From Thermoflexia bacterium (lineage in GTDB: Bacteria; Chloroflexota; Anaerolineae; B4-G1), in the NCBI GenBank assembly GCA_011192155.1, contig DUEK01000017.1:1-46804 (forward strand): a DNA stretch of 46,804 nt, given 5' to 3'. This document shows positions 33,359 through 42,155 of the stretch, one piece after another. The notes beneath the pieces are model-generated. The model ran no database searches and was not told where the DNA came from. It saw only the letters and a list, made by a program, of their open reading frames with translations. The position numbers and the translations under genes were made by a program. How positions within the stretch are numbered: position 1 is the first letter of the stretch; each line of letters begins with the position of its first letter.

Positions 33359-34921
33359 ATGTGCAAATGGAGCGCTTTTCTACTGTTTCTATTATCGCTG
33401 GCGGCGTGCGCCTCTGGCAGCGCGCGCGCAGTCACGCTCGTCGCCGATGGCGAGACGCGCACGCTCGCCACCGAAGCGCTCACCATCCGCGACTTGTTGG
33501 CCGAGGCCGGCGTCGCGCTCGACGAGAATGACCGCGTGGCGCCGGTCGAGCCTACCTTCGTCGAGGATGGGATGACGGTGCGCGTTATCCGCGTCGAGAC
33601 GCGCACCGAGACCGAGCAGCGCGAGATCCCCTTTGAGCGCCAGATCGTGCGCGACGCCTCCATCCCCGCCGGCGAGACCCGCTTGCTAGAGCCAGGAGTC
33701 GCCGGCATCGAGGAATTGACCTATCGCATCACCGTCGAGGATGGCGTCGAGGTCGAACGGCGGCTCGTGCGGCAGGTCACGCTCCAGGAGCCTCACAGCG
33801 AGTTGATTCTCACCGGCGCGCAGGCGGAACTTGAGCCTATAGTCATCACCGGCACCGTGGCCTACATCGCCAACCGCAACGCTTGGGCTATGCAGACCAC
33901 CAGCCCCAACCAGCGGCGATTGACGCACGCCGGCGACCTGGATGGCCGTGTCTTTGCTCTCTCGCCCGACGGCGCTTATTTGCTCTTTACCCGCGTCGCC
34001 ACCGAGACCGGCGAGACCGCTCCCCTCAATGGCCTGTGGATGATGGATACCGCCACTGCTGACGCCGAACCGATCCGCCTGGAGGCCGAAAGCGTCCTTT
34101 GGGCCGAGTGGGCGCCCGAGTGCAGAGGCGCCCCGACCGGCAGCGACTGCCGCATCGCTTACAGCACCGGCGCGCCGGCCGAGGGCAACCCTGGTTGGAG
34201 GGCGGAAAATGATTTGTGGATCGGCCGGCCTCGCGCCCGCGATGGACGGCTATTGGGCTTGCGTCGCATTGTTGATTCCAGCGCCGGCGGCGCTTATGGC
34301 TGGTGGGGCGCTGCCTACGCATGGTCTCCCAATGGATCGAGCCTGGCCTACGCCCGCGCAGAGGAGGTTGGCATCATCCTGGCCCACAACGGCGCGCAGA
34401 CTCTGCTGGCTCAATTCCCCGCCTACCGCACGTATGCCCCCTGGGTCTGGACGCCAACCGTCAGTTGGTCGCCGGAGGGCAGGTTTGTCGCTGCCGCACT
34501 GCACGGCCCGCCCCCTGCGGGCGAAGCGCCGGAGGATAGCCCTGTCTTTGATGTCTGGGCGCTGGCCGCCGACGGGACGATCACGGCGGAACTTGCCAGT
34601 GAGGCCGGGATGTGGGCGGCGCCCGTCTACGCGCCTGATGAGGGCTACATCGCTTTCGGCCACGCCCGCAGCCCCTACGTCAGCCAGACCAGCGGTTACG
34701 ATTTATACGTGATGGATCGTGATGGTTCCGACCGCCGGCGGATCTTTCCGCCGCAGGACGAGATCGGCCTGGAATATCCAGAGATCGCCTGGGGGCCGGA
34801 GGGCGACCGGCTGATCGTGGTCTATCAGGGCAACTTGTATCTGATCCAACTGCCGGACGGCGAGGTGCATCAATTGACCACCGAGGGTGGTGTGACGGCG
34901 GTCCGTTGGCAGGGCAGGTAG
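33359..34921 (+). CDS. Lipoprotein with DUF348, G5 and TolB-type propeller domains
   Basis: Of 520 residues from ATG 33359, giving MCKWSAFLLFLLSLAACASGS with lipobox LAAC; a frame reading back to 32915 adds an unlikely tail through the neighbour's promoter. DUF348-like ubiquitin fold about 25-80 (VTLVADGETRTLATEALTIRDLLAEAGVALDENDRV); G5 domain about 82-160 (RTETEQREIPFERQIVRD, GIEELTYRITVEDGVEVERRLV); then repeated PD40/TolB-like propeller strands (FALSPDGAYLLFTR, YAWSPNGSSLAYAR, VSWSPEGRFVAAAL, PVYAPDEGYIAFG). DUF348-G5 is normally joined to cell-wall enzymes (Rpf/YabE type); a propeller in its place suggests a binding protein at the outer face. Confidence 0.8.
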   Translation: MCKWSAFLLFLLSLAACASGSARAVTLVADGETRTLATEALTIRDLLAEAGVALDENDRVAPVEPTFVEDGMTVRVIRVETRTETEQREIPFERQIVRDASIPAGETRLLEPGVAGIEELTYRITVEDGVEVERRLVRQVTLQEPHSELILTGAQAELEPIVITGTVAYIANRNAWAMQTTSPNQRRLTHAGDLDGRVFALSPDGAYLLFTRVATETGETAPLNGLWMMDTATADAEPIRLEAESVLWAEWAPECRGAPTGSDCRIAYSTGAPAEGNPGWRAENDLWIGRPRARDGRLLGLRRIVDSSAGGAYGWWGAAYAWSPNGSSLAYARAEEVGIILAHNGAQTLLAQFPAYRTYAPWVWTPTVSWSPEGRFVAAALHGPPPAGEAPEDSPVFDVWALAADGTITAELASEAGMWAAPVYAPDEGYIAFGHARSPYVSQTSGYDLYVMDRDGSDRRRIFPPQDEIGLEYPEIAWGPEGDRLIVVYQGNLYLIQLPDGEVHQLTTEGGVTAVRWQGR

Positions 34922-34927
34922 GCGAGT

Positions 34928-36910
34928 ATGCAAGTGGGCAAGTGGGCAAGTGGGCAAGCAAGCAAGTTTGTGAGTGTCTGCTTGATAGGGTTGCTGATCA
35001 GCCTAGTTTTGGCCGGGGGGGTGTTGGTTGCCAGACAGCAAGTTTTGTCTCAGGCCGTCACTGTTTCCTACACCCCTCTCTCTGGCGAGGCGGAGTGGGA
35101 GGGGGATTGGGAGTTTTCAGAGTTGGGGGCCGATCCCAGCGAGAGCGGCGGCGAGCGGGTCACTATTCCGTTCACCGGCACCGACTTTGCGCTGCGGGTG
35201 CGGCGGGGGGACTATCGCGGCTACTTTTTCGCCAGCGTGGACGGCGAGCCGGCCAATCTGCTGCCCCAGGAGGAACGCGGCGCTTATCTCGTGCTCACAT
35301 CGCCCGACCACGCACCGCAGGTCGTCACCATCCCCGTCGCCTCTGGCCTGGACGATGGGCCACACGTCGCAGAGGTCATCGCCGAGCGGGGGTGGGAGCA
35401 GTGGCCGCTGGCCGGCTGGAGCGCGAGCCGCGCGCCAGATACGACCGCGTACCGCTGGGCGCTGGCGGGGCTGGGGGCATTGGGGTTTTTGTTCCTGGCA
35501 GGAGCGGTTTGGGGAGCAAGGAGACAAGGAGACAAGGAGACAAGGAGACAAGGAAACAAGGGGGCAAGGGGACAATCCCCCTACTCCCTACTCCCTACTT
35601 CCTGCTCCCTGCTTCTAGCTGCCGTGTTCTACTTTTCTCCCTGGCTGCCGCTCACGCTGGTCGCGGGGCTGGCGCTGGCCGCGCTCGTTTTTCTACGGCT
35701 CGACCTGGGACTGGCGCTCGTCGCGGCGACGGCGCCCTTTTATCTGTACCCGCGCGCGTTGTTCGGCAAAGTCTTCTCAATGACAGAAATCCTCACCTTG
35801 CTCTGCATACTTTCGTGGGGAGTACGGCAAGCGGCAAGCGGTAAGCGGCGAGTGGCAAGTCTCCAACTTTTGAACTCACTTGATTTCGCTGTCTTGTTCT
35901 TTGTGCTGGTCGCCATCGGTTCTTTTTTTGTCGCCGAGTACCGCCACGTCGCGCTGCGCGAGCTGCGGGTGCTCATCCTGGAGCCGGCGCTCTTTTACTT
36001 GATGTTGCGCACGACCAGGCTCAATCGCAAGGCCGTCTGGCGCGTGGTGGATTGCTTTGTGCTGGGGGCCATGGCCGTGGCCCTCACCGGTTTGGCGCAG
36101 TACGCGCTGGGCGTCAACGTCATCACCGCCGAGGAGGGGTTTCGCCGCTTGCGCTCTGTCTACGGCTCGCCCAACAGCGCGGGTCTTTACCTGGGGCGGG
36201 CGTTGCCGGTGGCGGCGGCCGTCGCTCTGTTCGGCGCGTCTCGCGGCCGCCGCGTCGCCTACGGCCTGGCCGTCGTCCCGGTGGGGCTGGCGGCGCTGCT
36301 CAGTTTTTCCAAAGGAGCCATCATCCTGGGCATGCCGCTTTCGATGCTGGCGCTGGGCGCGCTGGCGGGCGGGCGCTGGCTGTGGGGTTCGCTGGGCGCG
36401 TTGGTCGTGGCCGGGGTGTCCGCCATCCCGCTCCTGCGCACGCCGCGCTTTGCTTCGCTCTTTGATGCTCAAAGCGGCACTCTCTTCTTCCGCTTGCACC
36501 TGTGGCGCTCATCTTGGGCCATGTTCCGCGACCACCCCTGGCTCGGCGTTGGCCCAGATAATTTCCTGTACCACTACCGCAGCCGCTACATTCTGCCCGC
36601 CGCATGGCAGGAGCCTGATCTGGCGCAGGCGCACAACGTCTTGCTCGATTACGCCACCCGCATGGGAGTCGCAGGACTGGCGGCCGGGGTCTGGCTGCAA
36701 ATCGCTTTCTGGCGGCTGGCCCTGCCGCTGCGCCGCCTGACCGACCCCGACCACCGCGCGCTGGCCCTGGGGCTGATGGCTTCGATGGTCAACTTCTTGG
36801 CCCATGGGTTGGTGGACGCCTCTTATTTTCTTCTAGACCTGGCCTTTGTCTTTTTTCTGACGCTGGGCCTGGTCCAATGGCTGGCAAGGAGTGATACCGA
36901 TGAAATTTGA
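34928..36910 (+). CDS. O-antigen-ligase-like membrane protein containing low-complexity DNA inserts
   Basis: Of 660 residues. An N-terminal helix and an external beta domain (about 25-180) precede about 10 helices of the O-antigen ligase/polymerase family; marks are LRSVYGSPNSAGLYLGRALP, LLSFSKGAIIL and WAMFRDHPWLGVGPDNFLYHY with the late QAHNVLLDYATRMG. It should join glycan chains at the outer membrane face or cell surface. Four simple-sequence DNA tracts are read through in frame: CAAGTGGG x3 at 34931-34956 (residues 2-12), GGAGACAA-like at 35518-35575, CTACTCC-like at 35576-35612 and GGCAAGC-like at 35824-35860. They encode loops or tails such as RRQGDKETRRQGNKGARGQ. The true start might be GTG 34970, after the first tract. 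Confidence 0.75.
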   Translation: MQVGKWASGQASKFVSVCLIGLLISLVLAGGVLVARQQVLSQAVTVSYTPLSGEAEWEGDWEFSELGADPSESGGERVTIPFTGTDFALRVRRGDYRGYFFASVDGEPANLLPQEERGAYLVLTSPDHAPQVVTIPVASGLDDGPHVAEVIAERGWEQWPLAGWSASRAPDTTAYRWALAGLGALGFLFLAGAVWGARRQGDKETRRQGNKGARGQSPYSLLPTSCSLLLAAVFYFSPWLPLTLVAGLALAALVFLRLDLGLALVAATAPFYLYPRALFGKVFSMTEILTLLCILSWGVRQAASGKRRVASLQLLNSLDFAVLFFVLVAIGSFFVAEYRHVALRELRVLILEPALFYLMLRTTRLNRKAVWRVVDCFVLGAMAVALTGLAQYALGVNVITAEEGFRRLRSVYGSPNSAGLYLGRALPVAAAVALFGASRGRRVAYGLAVVPVGLAALLSFSKGAIILGMPLSMLALGALAGGRWLWGSLGALVVAGVSAIPLLRTPRFASLFDAQSGTLFFRLHLWRSSWAMFRDHPWLGVGPDNFLYHYRSRYILPAAWQEPDLAQAHNVLLDYATRMGVAGLAAGVWLQIAFWRLALPLRRLTDPDHRALALGLMASMVNFLAHGLVDASYFLLDLAFVFFLTLGLVQWLARSDTDEI

Positions 36911-37550
36911 TCTAAACACGATTATCTTGTTGCTGATTTTGATCGCCCTCGTCGTTGGGGGAATCGCATTGTTCGGCGCTTTCCAAAAGTTGACGCACCC
37001 GCTGGAGGAGGCCGAGCAAGCGGTGCAAGAGCAGCTCGACCAGATTGTCAACCCCACGCCTACCATCATCCCCGACCCGATGACCATCATCCACGAGGTG
37101 CGCGGCCTCAGCCGCTTGGAGACCGCCTCCTACACCATCGAAAAGGTCATCACCGCCGAATCGGGGCAGGGGGCCTTTGCTTTCCTCTTTGGCGACCGGC
37201 TGATTCTGGTGGCGCACGGCCAGGTCATCGCCGGCGTGGACCTATCCAAGATGGGGGAGGACGACATCATCGTCACCGAGGACGGCGCGGCGGTGGTGAC
37301 GCTGCCGCCGGCCGAGGTGCTCGTCGTCACGCTGGATAACACCAAGTCCTACGTCTATGACCGCGACACGGGCATGATCGGGGTGAACCCGGCGCTAGAG
37401 ACAGAGGCTCGTCAGGCGGCCGAGGAGGAAATCCTGAGCGCGGCTCTGGAGGACGGCATCCTGGAGATGGCCCGCCAGAACGCCGAGGTTTACGTGCTGC
37501 GGCTGATTTTGGCATTGGGCTTTAGGGAGGTCAAATTCGCCGATAATTAG
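36900..37550 (+). CDS. DUF4230-domain membrane protein
   Basis: Of 216 residues. ATG 36900 has AAGGAG at 36887-36892 and overlaps the ligase end by 11 bases. One N-terminal helix (about 5-28, TIILLLILIALVVGGIALFGAF), a helical neck, then the DUF4230 domain (about 55-215: ASYTIEKVITAESGQG, DRLILVAHGQVIAGVDLSKM, ITVTLPPAEVL-like and LDNTKSYVYDRDTGMIG). Family function unknown. Position suggests a cell-envelope role. Confidence 0.8.
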   Translation: MKFDLNTIILLLILIALVVGGIALFGAFQKLTHPLEEAEQAVQEQLDQIVNPTPTIIPDPMTIIHEVRGLSRLETASYTIEKVITAESGQGAFAFLFGDRLILVAHGQVIAGVDLSKMGEDDIIVTEDGAAVVTLPPAEVLVVTLDNTKSYVYDRDTGMIGVNPALETEARQAAEEEILSAALEDGILEMARQNAEVYVLRLILALGFREVKFADN

Positions 37551-37569
37551 CGGCCAAAGGAGCGCCCGA

Positions 37570-38112
37570 ATGAAAACAACCGTCAACTATACCACGCTCG
37601 AACTGGTTGAAGGGGACATCACGGCGCTGGATACCGGCGCTATCGTCAACGCCGCCAACGAGCGGCTGGCCCACGGCGGCGGCGTGGCGGGCGTCATCTC
37701 CCGTCGGGGCGGCCCGGCCATTCAACGTGAGAGCGACGAGTGGGTGCGCCGGCGCGGACGGGTTCCCACCGGTTCGGCCGCCATCACCTCCGGCGGCAAC
37801 CTCAGGGCCAGGTATGTGATCCACGCCGTGGGGCCGATCTATGATGGGACGGCGCGCTCGGCGGAACTGCTGGGATCGGCGGTGCGCGCCGCGCTCCAGA
37901 TGGCCGACGAGCGCGAACTAAAGTCTATCGCGCTGCCCGCCATCAGCACTGGCATCTTTGGCTACCCAATGGAGGAGGCAGCGCGCGTGATGCTGCGGGC
38001 GGCCATCGAGTATCTAAAGGGAACAACGGCTTTGGAGCGGGTCGTCTTTTGCCTCTACGGCCGGCCAGCGTTCGAGATCTTTTCCAGGGAGCTGGCGGCC
38101 CAAACCAACTAG
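37570..38112 (+). CDS. Macrodomain protein (ADP-ribose / O-acetyl-ADP-ribose binding)
   Basis: Single macrodomain of 180 residues with ribosome site AAAGGAG. Marks: LVEGDITALDTGAIVNAANERLAHGGGVAGVISRRGG (ligand-binding Asp-Ile, NAAN and glycine loop), AVGPIYDG, and ALPAISTGIFGYPMEEAARVML (diphosphate loop). Such enzymes remove ADP-ribose from proteins or hydrolyse O-acetyl-ADP-ribose. The gene ends about 45 bases before the nested element at 38158 and next to the defence island; whether it takes part in defence is unknown. Confidence 0.9.
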   Translation: MKTTVNYTTLELVEGDITALDTGAIVNAANERLAHGGGVAGVISRRGGPAIQRESDEWVRRRGRVPTGSAAITSGGNLRARYVIHAVGPIYDGTARSAELLGSAVRAALQMADERELKSIALPAISTGIFGYPMEEAARVMLRAAIEYLKGTTALERVVFCLYGRPAFEIFSRELAAQTN

Positions 38113-38157
38113 AAATCTGCCACGCGCGACAAACGGAAATACCAGGCTGCGTGTATG

Positions 38158-38673
38158 ATTGACTTTCTAGCTACCCGACACTTTTGACAGAAGACTCAGA
38201 GTCCTATCACGAATGACACGAACTGACAAATCTCACGAATGTTTTCAGGATGATTTATGACAGGATTCGTGTCATTCGGTTACTACTCAGGCTATTCTGA
38301 TCTGGACACAGAGAGCCACTGAGTAGACACAGAGATTCGCAGAGAATACAGTAAAAACATCTTTTTCTCTGCGCCCCTCCGTGACAAGCTTTGTGAAACT
38401 CTGTGTAACAGTCCAAGCTGAGCCTATTTTCCGCACCTCTGGACAGCTTGATTTGGGGCTTGACACTTTGTTCTTCCAAACCCAATTTGGGCAGATTCGC
38501 CGTCTGGTCAGTGAGAAACCAGGTTTTTTCTGAAAAAACCTGGTTTCTTTCCCCGCTTTTTGAAAAAGACACAAATAGGCTGCGTCAGGATGCGAAATAT
38601 AGGCTGAGTAGTTACGCCATTCGTTGATTTGTGCTATTCGTGATCTAAACTGCCGGGCAGCTAGATTGACTTC
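38158..38673. mobile_element. Outer miniature element (498 bp) with target duplication and another element inside
   Basis: Ends CTAGCTACCCGACACTTT (38167 onward) and, inverted, CTAGCTGCCCGGCAGTTT (38664 backward) match at 15 of 18. Direct repeats ATTGACTTT (38158-38166) and ATTGACTTC (38665-38673) flank it, 8 of 9 identical. Inside are CGAATGACACGAA / TTCGTGTCATTCG (38209-38278) and the IS66-type element at 38279-38615. No gene. Confidence 0.7.
38279..38615. mobile_element. Inner IS66-type miniature element (337 bp)
   Basis: Ends GTTACTACTCAGGCTAT (38279-38295) and ATAGGCTGAGTAGTTAC (38599-38615) match at 15 of 17. Flanks GTCATTCG (38271-38278) and GCCATTCG (38616-38623) match at 7 of 8. Interior has CACAGAGA words and a perfect 16-bp-arm hairpin GAAACCAGGTTTTTTC / GAAAAAACCTGGTTTC (38515-38547). 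Ends resemble those of the element at 24774. Confidence 0.7.
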
Positions 38674-38694
38674 AATCCTTCACCGCTATATAAT
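38666..38694 (+). promoter_or_regulatory. Promoter of the restriction-modification gene
   Basis: TTGACT (38666-38671), 17 bp, TATAAT (38689-38694). The -35 box lies inside the target duplication of the element to its left. Leader about 50 bases with no ribosome site. Confidence 0.75.
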
Positions 38695-38750
38695 CCTTGT
38701 CGGGCAGCGTATGCGACGCCAATATATCGTATGTTCTAAAGTGATGCCAT

Positions 38751-41700
38751 ATGGATCAACCCATCAAAGCCTATCTCGGCCAAATCAAACACAGCCTTGC
38801 CACCGGCGCGACCACCGAGCATACACACCGCCCGGCCTTGGCCGCCTTGCTCGAAAGCACGTCCCCCGGCGTCCAGGTCATCAACGAACCGCGCCGCATT
38901 GCGTGTGGCGCGCCCGATCTTGGCGTCCTCAAAAACCGTTTGATGGTCGGCCACGTCGAGGCCAAAGATATTGGCGCATCGCTCGATGCTGTGGAGCGCT
39001 CCCCGCAGCTCGGACGCTACCGCCAGGCCCTGGATAATCTCATCCTCACCGACTATGTTGAGTTTCGCTGGTACGTTGGCGGCGACCTCCGCCGTAGTGC
39101 GCGCCTGGCGCGATGGGACGGCGGCCGCCTCAAGACCGAGCGCGGCGGCGCGCAGGCTCTGGCCGAGTTGCTGGCCGACTTTGTGGCCCACGCCCCGCAG
39201 CCCATCGGTACGCCGCGCGAACTGGCCGAGCGCCTGGCCCGCCTGGCGCACCTGATCCGCGAGATCATTGTCACAGCTTTTGAAACCGGGCAGGCGTCTG
39301 ACTTTTTGCAGGGCTGGCGCGCGGCCTTTGCCAAGATTCTGGTGGCCGACCTCGACCAACCGGAAAAGATTGGCGAGTTTGCAGACATGTTTGCCCAAAC
39401 GCTGGCTTATGGCCTCTTTTCCGCGCGCGTGATGGACGAGAGCACGGCCACCTTTGACCGCCAGCGGGCGCAACATCTCATTCCCCGCACCAACCCTTTC
39501 CTGCGCGATTTTTTCTACCACATCACCGGCCCACGCTTGGACGATGAACCTTACTCCGGGTTCGTCAACGACCTGGTGCAATTGCTGGCCCACGCCGATA
39601 TGGAGGCGATTCTGACCGACTTTGGCAAGCGCACGCGCCAGGAAGACCCCATCGTCCACTTTTACGAAACCTTCCTGGCGGCCTACAACCCCCGCCTGCG
39701 CGAGATGCGGGGCGTCTACTATACGCCCGCGCCCGTCGTCTCCTTCATCGTGCGCTCGGTGGACGCATTGCTAAAGACAAAGTTCGGCCTGCCCAGCGGT
39801 TTGGCCGATACGAGCCAGGTCACCGTCAAGAACGTTGACCCAGGTTTGCGCGTCCAGGGCAAGCCCAGCCAGATACGCAAAACCACGCAAGTCCACAAAG
39901 TATTGATCCTCGACCCCGCCACCGGCACGGCTACCTTTCCCTACGCCGTGATTGACTTTATCCGCGAACAGTTCATGCGGCAGGGCAACGCCGGGATGTG
40001 GTCGGGTTACGTGCGCGAGCATCTGCTGCCGCGCATCTTTGGCTTTGAGTTGCTGATGGCGCCCTACGCCGTGGCCCATTTCAAGCTGGCGCTGCAACTC
40101 GCGGGCCACGATCTTTCCACAGCGCAGCGCGCGCGGTGGGCCTACGATTTTGCCAGCGACGAGCGCATCCAGGTCTATCTGACCAACGCGCTCGAAGGCC
40201 CGCACGAGTTCACCGGCCTGCCGCTCTTTACTCAATTCCTGGCCGCCGAGACCCAGGCCGCCAACGCGGTCAAGCAGGATTTGCCGATCATGGTGGTGCT
40301 GGGCAACCCGCCCTATTCGGGACACTCGGCCAACAAGGGGAAGTGGATCAGCGACCTGCTGCGGGGCAAGCTGCCCGACGGCGGCAAGACCGCCAGCTAT
40401 TATGAGGTGGACGGCCAGTCGTTGGGCGAGCGCAACCCCAAATACCTCCAAGATGATTACGTCAAATTCATCCGCTTCGGGCAGTGGCGCATCGAGCAGA
40501 GCGGAGGCGGCATCCTGGCCTACATCAGCAACCACGGCTACCTGGATAACCCCACCTTCCGGGGGATGCGCCAATCGCTGATGGAGACCTTTACCGAAAT
40601 CTATCTTTTGGACCTGCACGGCAACGTTCGCAAGAAAGAAACCGCGCCCGATGGCTCGTCCGACGAAAACGTCTTTGACATTATGCAGGGCGTAGCGATT
40701 GGCTTGTTTGTCAAGGAACCGGGAAAATCCGGCCCGGCCAAAGTCTATCACGCCGACCTGTGGGGCAAACGTGAGGACAAGTACCGCTGGCTACTAGAAG
40801 TGGACGTAGGAGCGGCGGAATGGCAAGAATTGAAGCCACAGTCGCCATTTTACTTGTTCGTTACTCAGGACGTCAATCTTTTAGTTGAATACGAGGAATG
40901 GTGGAAAGTTACAGAAATATTTCCAACCAACTCGACAGGAATCAAGACCCATCGTGATCACTTTGCAGTAAGTTTTGCTCGTGAGGAATTAGAGAAGCGG
41001 ATTACACAGTTCCGAAATTTGTCTGTAGATGATTCAATCATATGTGAACGTTATAAATTGCACGATACCCGTGACTGGAAGATGTCTCAAAGACGCGAAT
41101 CTCTGAGCAAGGTATCTAATTGGCACGAGTACTTTATTCAATGTCACTATCGCACGTTTGATATACGTGAAATCTACTATCATCCCGATGTTATAGAGTT
41201 GCCGCGCTATGATGTGATGCGTCATTTGATATCAGGGAACAATATTGCCCTGAACACCAACCGGCAGGTGAATAGCGGCTTTCGGCACGCATTGTGTACG
41301 AAAAGAATTGTCACTGACTGTACAGTTTCTGGGGCGACGAGGGAGCGATCTAGCACTTTTCCCCTCTACCTCTACCCGGAAGAAAACGGGGCCACACTCT
41401 TTGACGCCGCCGCGCTCTCCCCCTATCCCCCCGACCCGGCCCACGGCAACCGCGTCCCCAACCTGGCCCCGGCCTTTGTGCAAGATATGGAAGCCAAACT
41501 CGGCTTCGCCTTTGCCCCGCGCGAGGGGGACGCTTGCGTGGGAGAAACCTTTGGCCCGGAGGACGTGTTGGCCTACGCTTATGCCATTTTCCACAGCCCC
41601 ACCTACCGCGAGCGGTACGCCGAATTTCTCAAGATCGACTTTCCGCGCCTGCCGCTGACCTCGGATGCGCCCCTGTTCTGGCGACTGGTCGCGCTGGGGC

Positions 41701-42089
41701 GGGAACTGGTCGCCCTGCACCTGCTCGAATCCCCTCAGGTCGGCCAATACATCACCCACTACCCCATCCCCGGCGATAACGAGGTCGCCCGGCGCGGCGG
41801 CTATCCCAAATATACGCCGCCTGGCGGCGGTGCGCCCAACCCGCAGCAGGCCACCGGCGGGCGGGTGCACATCAACAAAACACAATACTTTGAGGGCGTC
41901 CCAGAGGATGTCTGGGAGTTCCAGGTCGGCGGCTACCAGGTGCTCCACAAGTGGCTCAAAGACCGTCGCGGCCGCCTGCTCACCTTTGACGATCTGACCC
42001 ACTATCAGAAAATCGTCGTCGCCTTGCAGGAGACAATGCGCTTGATGGCGGAAATTGATAACGCGATTCCAGAATGGCCGATGCGGTGA
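38751..42089 (+). CDS. Single-chain restriction-modification enzyme (type IIG / type ISP-like, N6-adenine methylase)
   Basis: Of 1112 residues. N-terminal PD-(D/E)xK nuclease: E46, GAPDLGV with D56, and GHVEAKDIG with E70-x-K72. A helical connector follows. Methyltransferase with SAM motif VLILDPATGTATFPYAVIDF (about 386-400) after RGVYYTPAPVVSFIVRSVD, and catalytic VVLGNPPYSGHS (NPPY about 519-522). The C-terminal part (about 690-1110) is like the specificity domain of type ISP enzymes (HYRTFDIREIYYHPDVIELPRYDVMRH). No helicase domain is present, unlike LlaGI-type ISP enzymes. The stretch for about residues 697-863 is AT-rich and lies where target recognition is expected. Confidence 0.85.
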   Translation: MDQPIKAYLGQIKHSLATGATTEHTHRPALAALLESTSPGVQVINEPRRIACGAPDLGVLKNRLMVGHVEAKDIGASLDAVERSPQLGRYRQALDNLILTDYVEFRWYVGGDLRRSARLARWDGGRLKTERGGAQALAELLADFVAHAPQPIGTPRELAERLARLAHLIREIIVTAFETGQASDFLQGWRAAFAKILVADLDQPEKIGEFADMFAQTLAYGLFSARVMDESTATFDRQRAQHLIPRTNPFLRDFFYHITGPRLDDEPYSGFVNDLVQLLAHADMEAILTDFGKRTRQEDPIVHFYETFLAAYNPRLREMRGVYYTPAPVVSFIVRSVDALLKTKFGLPSGLADTSQVTVKNVDPGLRVQGKPSQIRKTTQVHKVLILDPATGTATFPYAVIDFIREQFMRQGNAGMWSGYVREHLLPRIFGFELLMAPYAVAHFKLALQLAGHDLSTAQRARWAYDFASDERIQVYLTNALEGPHEFTGLPLFTQFLAAETQAANAVKQDLPIMVVLGNPPYSGHSANKGKWISDLLRGKLPDGGKTASYYEVDGQSLGERNPKYLQDDYVKFIRFGQWRIEQSGGGILAYISNHGYLDNPTFRGMRQSLMETFTEIYLLDLHGNVRKKETAPDGSSDENVFDIMQGVAIGLFVKEPGKSGPAKVYHADLWGKREDKYRWLLEVDVGAAEWQELKPQSPFYLFVTQDVNLLVEYEEWWKVTEIFPTNSTGIKTHRDHFAVSFAREELEKRITQFRNLSVDDSIICERYKLHDTRDWKMSQRRESLSKVSNWHEYFIQCHYRTFDIREIYYHPDVIELPRYDVMRHLISGNNIALNTNRQVNSGFRHALCTKRIVTDCTVSGATRERSSTFPLYLYPEENGATLFDAAALSPYPPDPAHGNRVPNLAPAFVQDMEAKLGFAFAPREGDACVGETFGPEDVLAYAYAIFHSPTYRERYAEFLKIDFPRLPLTSDAPLFWRLVALGRELVALHLLESPQVGQYITHYPIPGDNEVARRGGYPKYTPPGGGAPNPQQATGGRVHINKTQYFEGVPEDVWEFQVGGYQVLHKWLKDRRGRLLTFDDLTHYQKIVVALQETMRLMAEIDNAIPEWPMR

Positions 42090-42120
42090 TCGTCTAGCAG
42101 AATCGTCAAACTACAATTCA

Positions 42121-42149
42121 TTGCAATAATTTGCCATTTATGGCATAAT
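42121..42149 (+). promoter_or_regulatory. Leaderless promoter of abiEi with palindromic operator candidates
   Basis: TTGCAA (42121-42126), 17 bp, CATAAT (42144-42149) with TGG before it; ATG 42156 is at the predicted start. ATTGCAAT (42120-42127) covers the -35 and TGCCAT-TT-ATGGCA (42132-42145) reaches the -10. AbiEi antitoxins repress their own promoter through inverted repeats, so these are candidate sites. Confidence 0.6.
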
Positions 42150-42155
42150 AAACGC

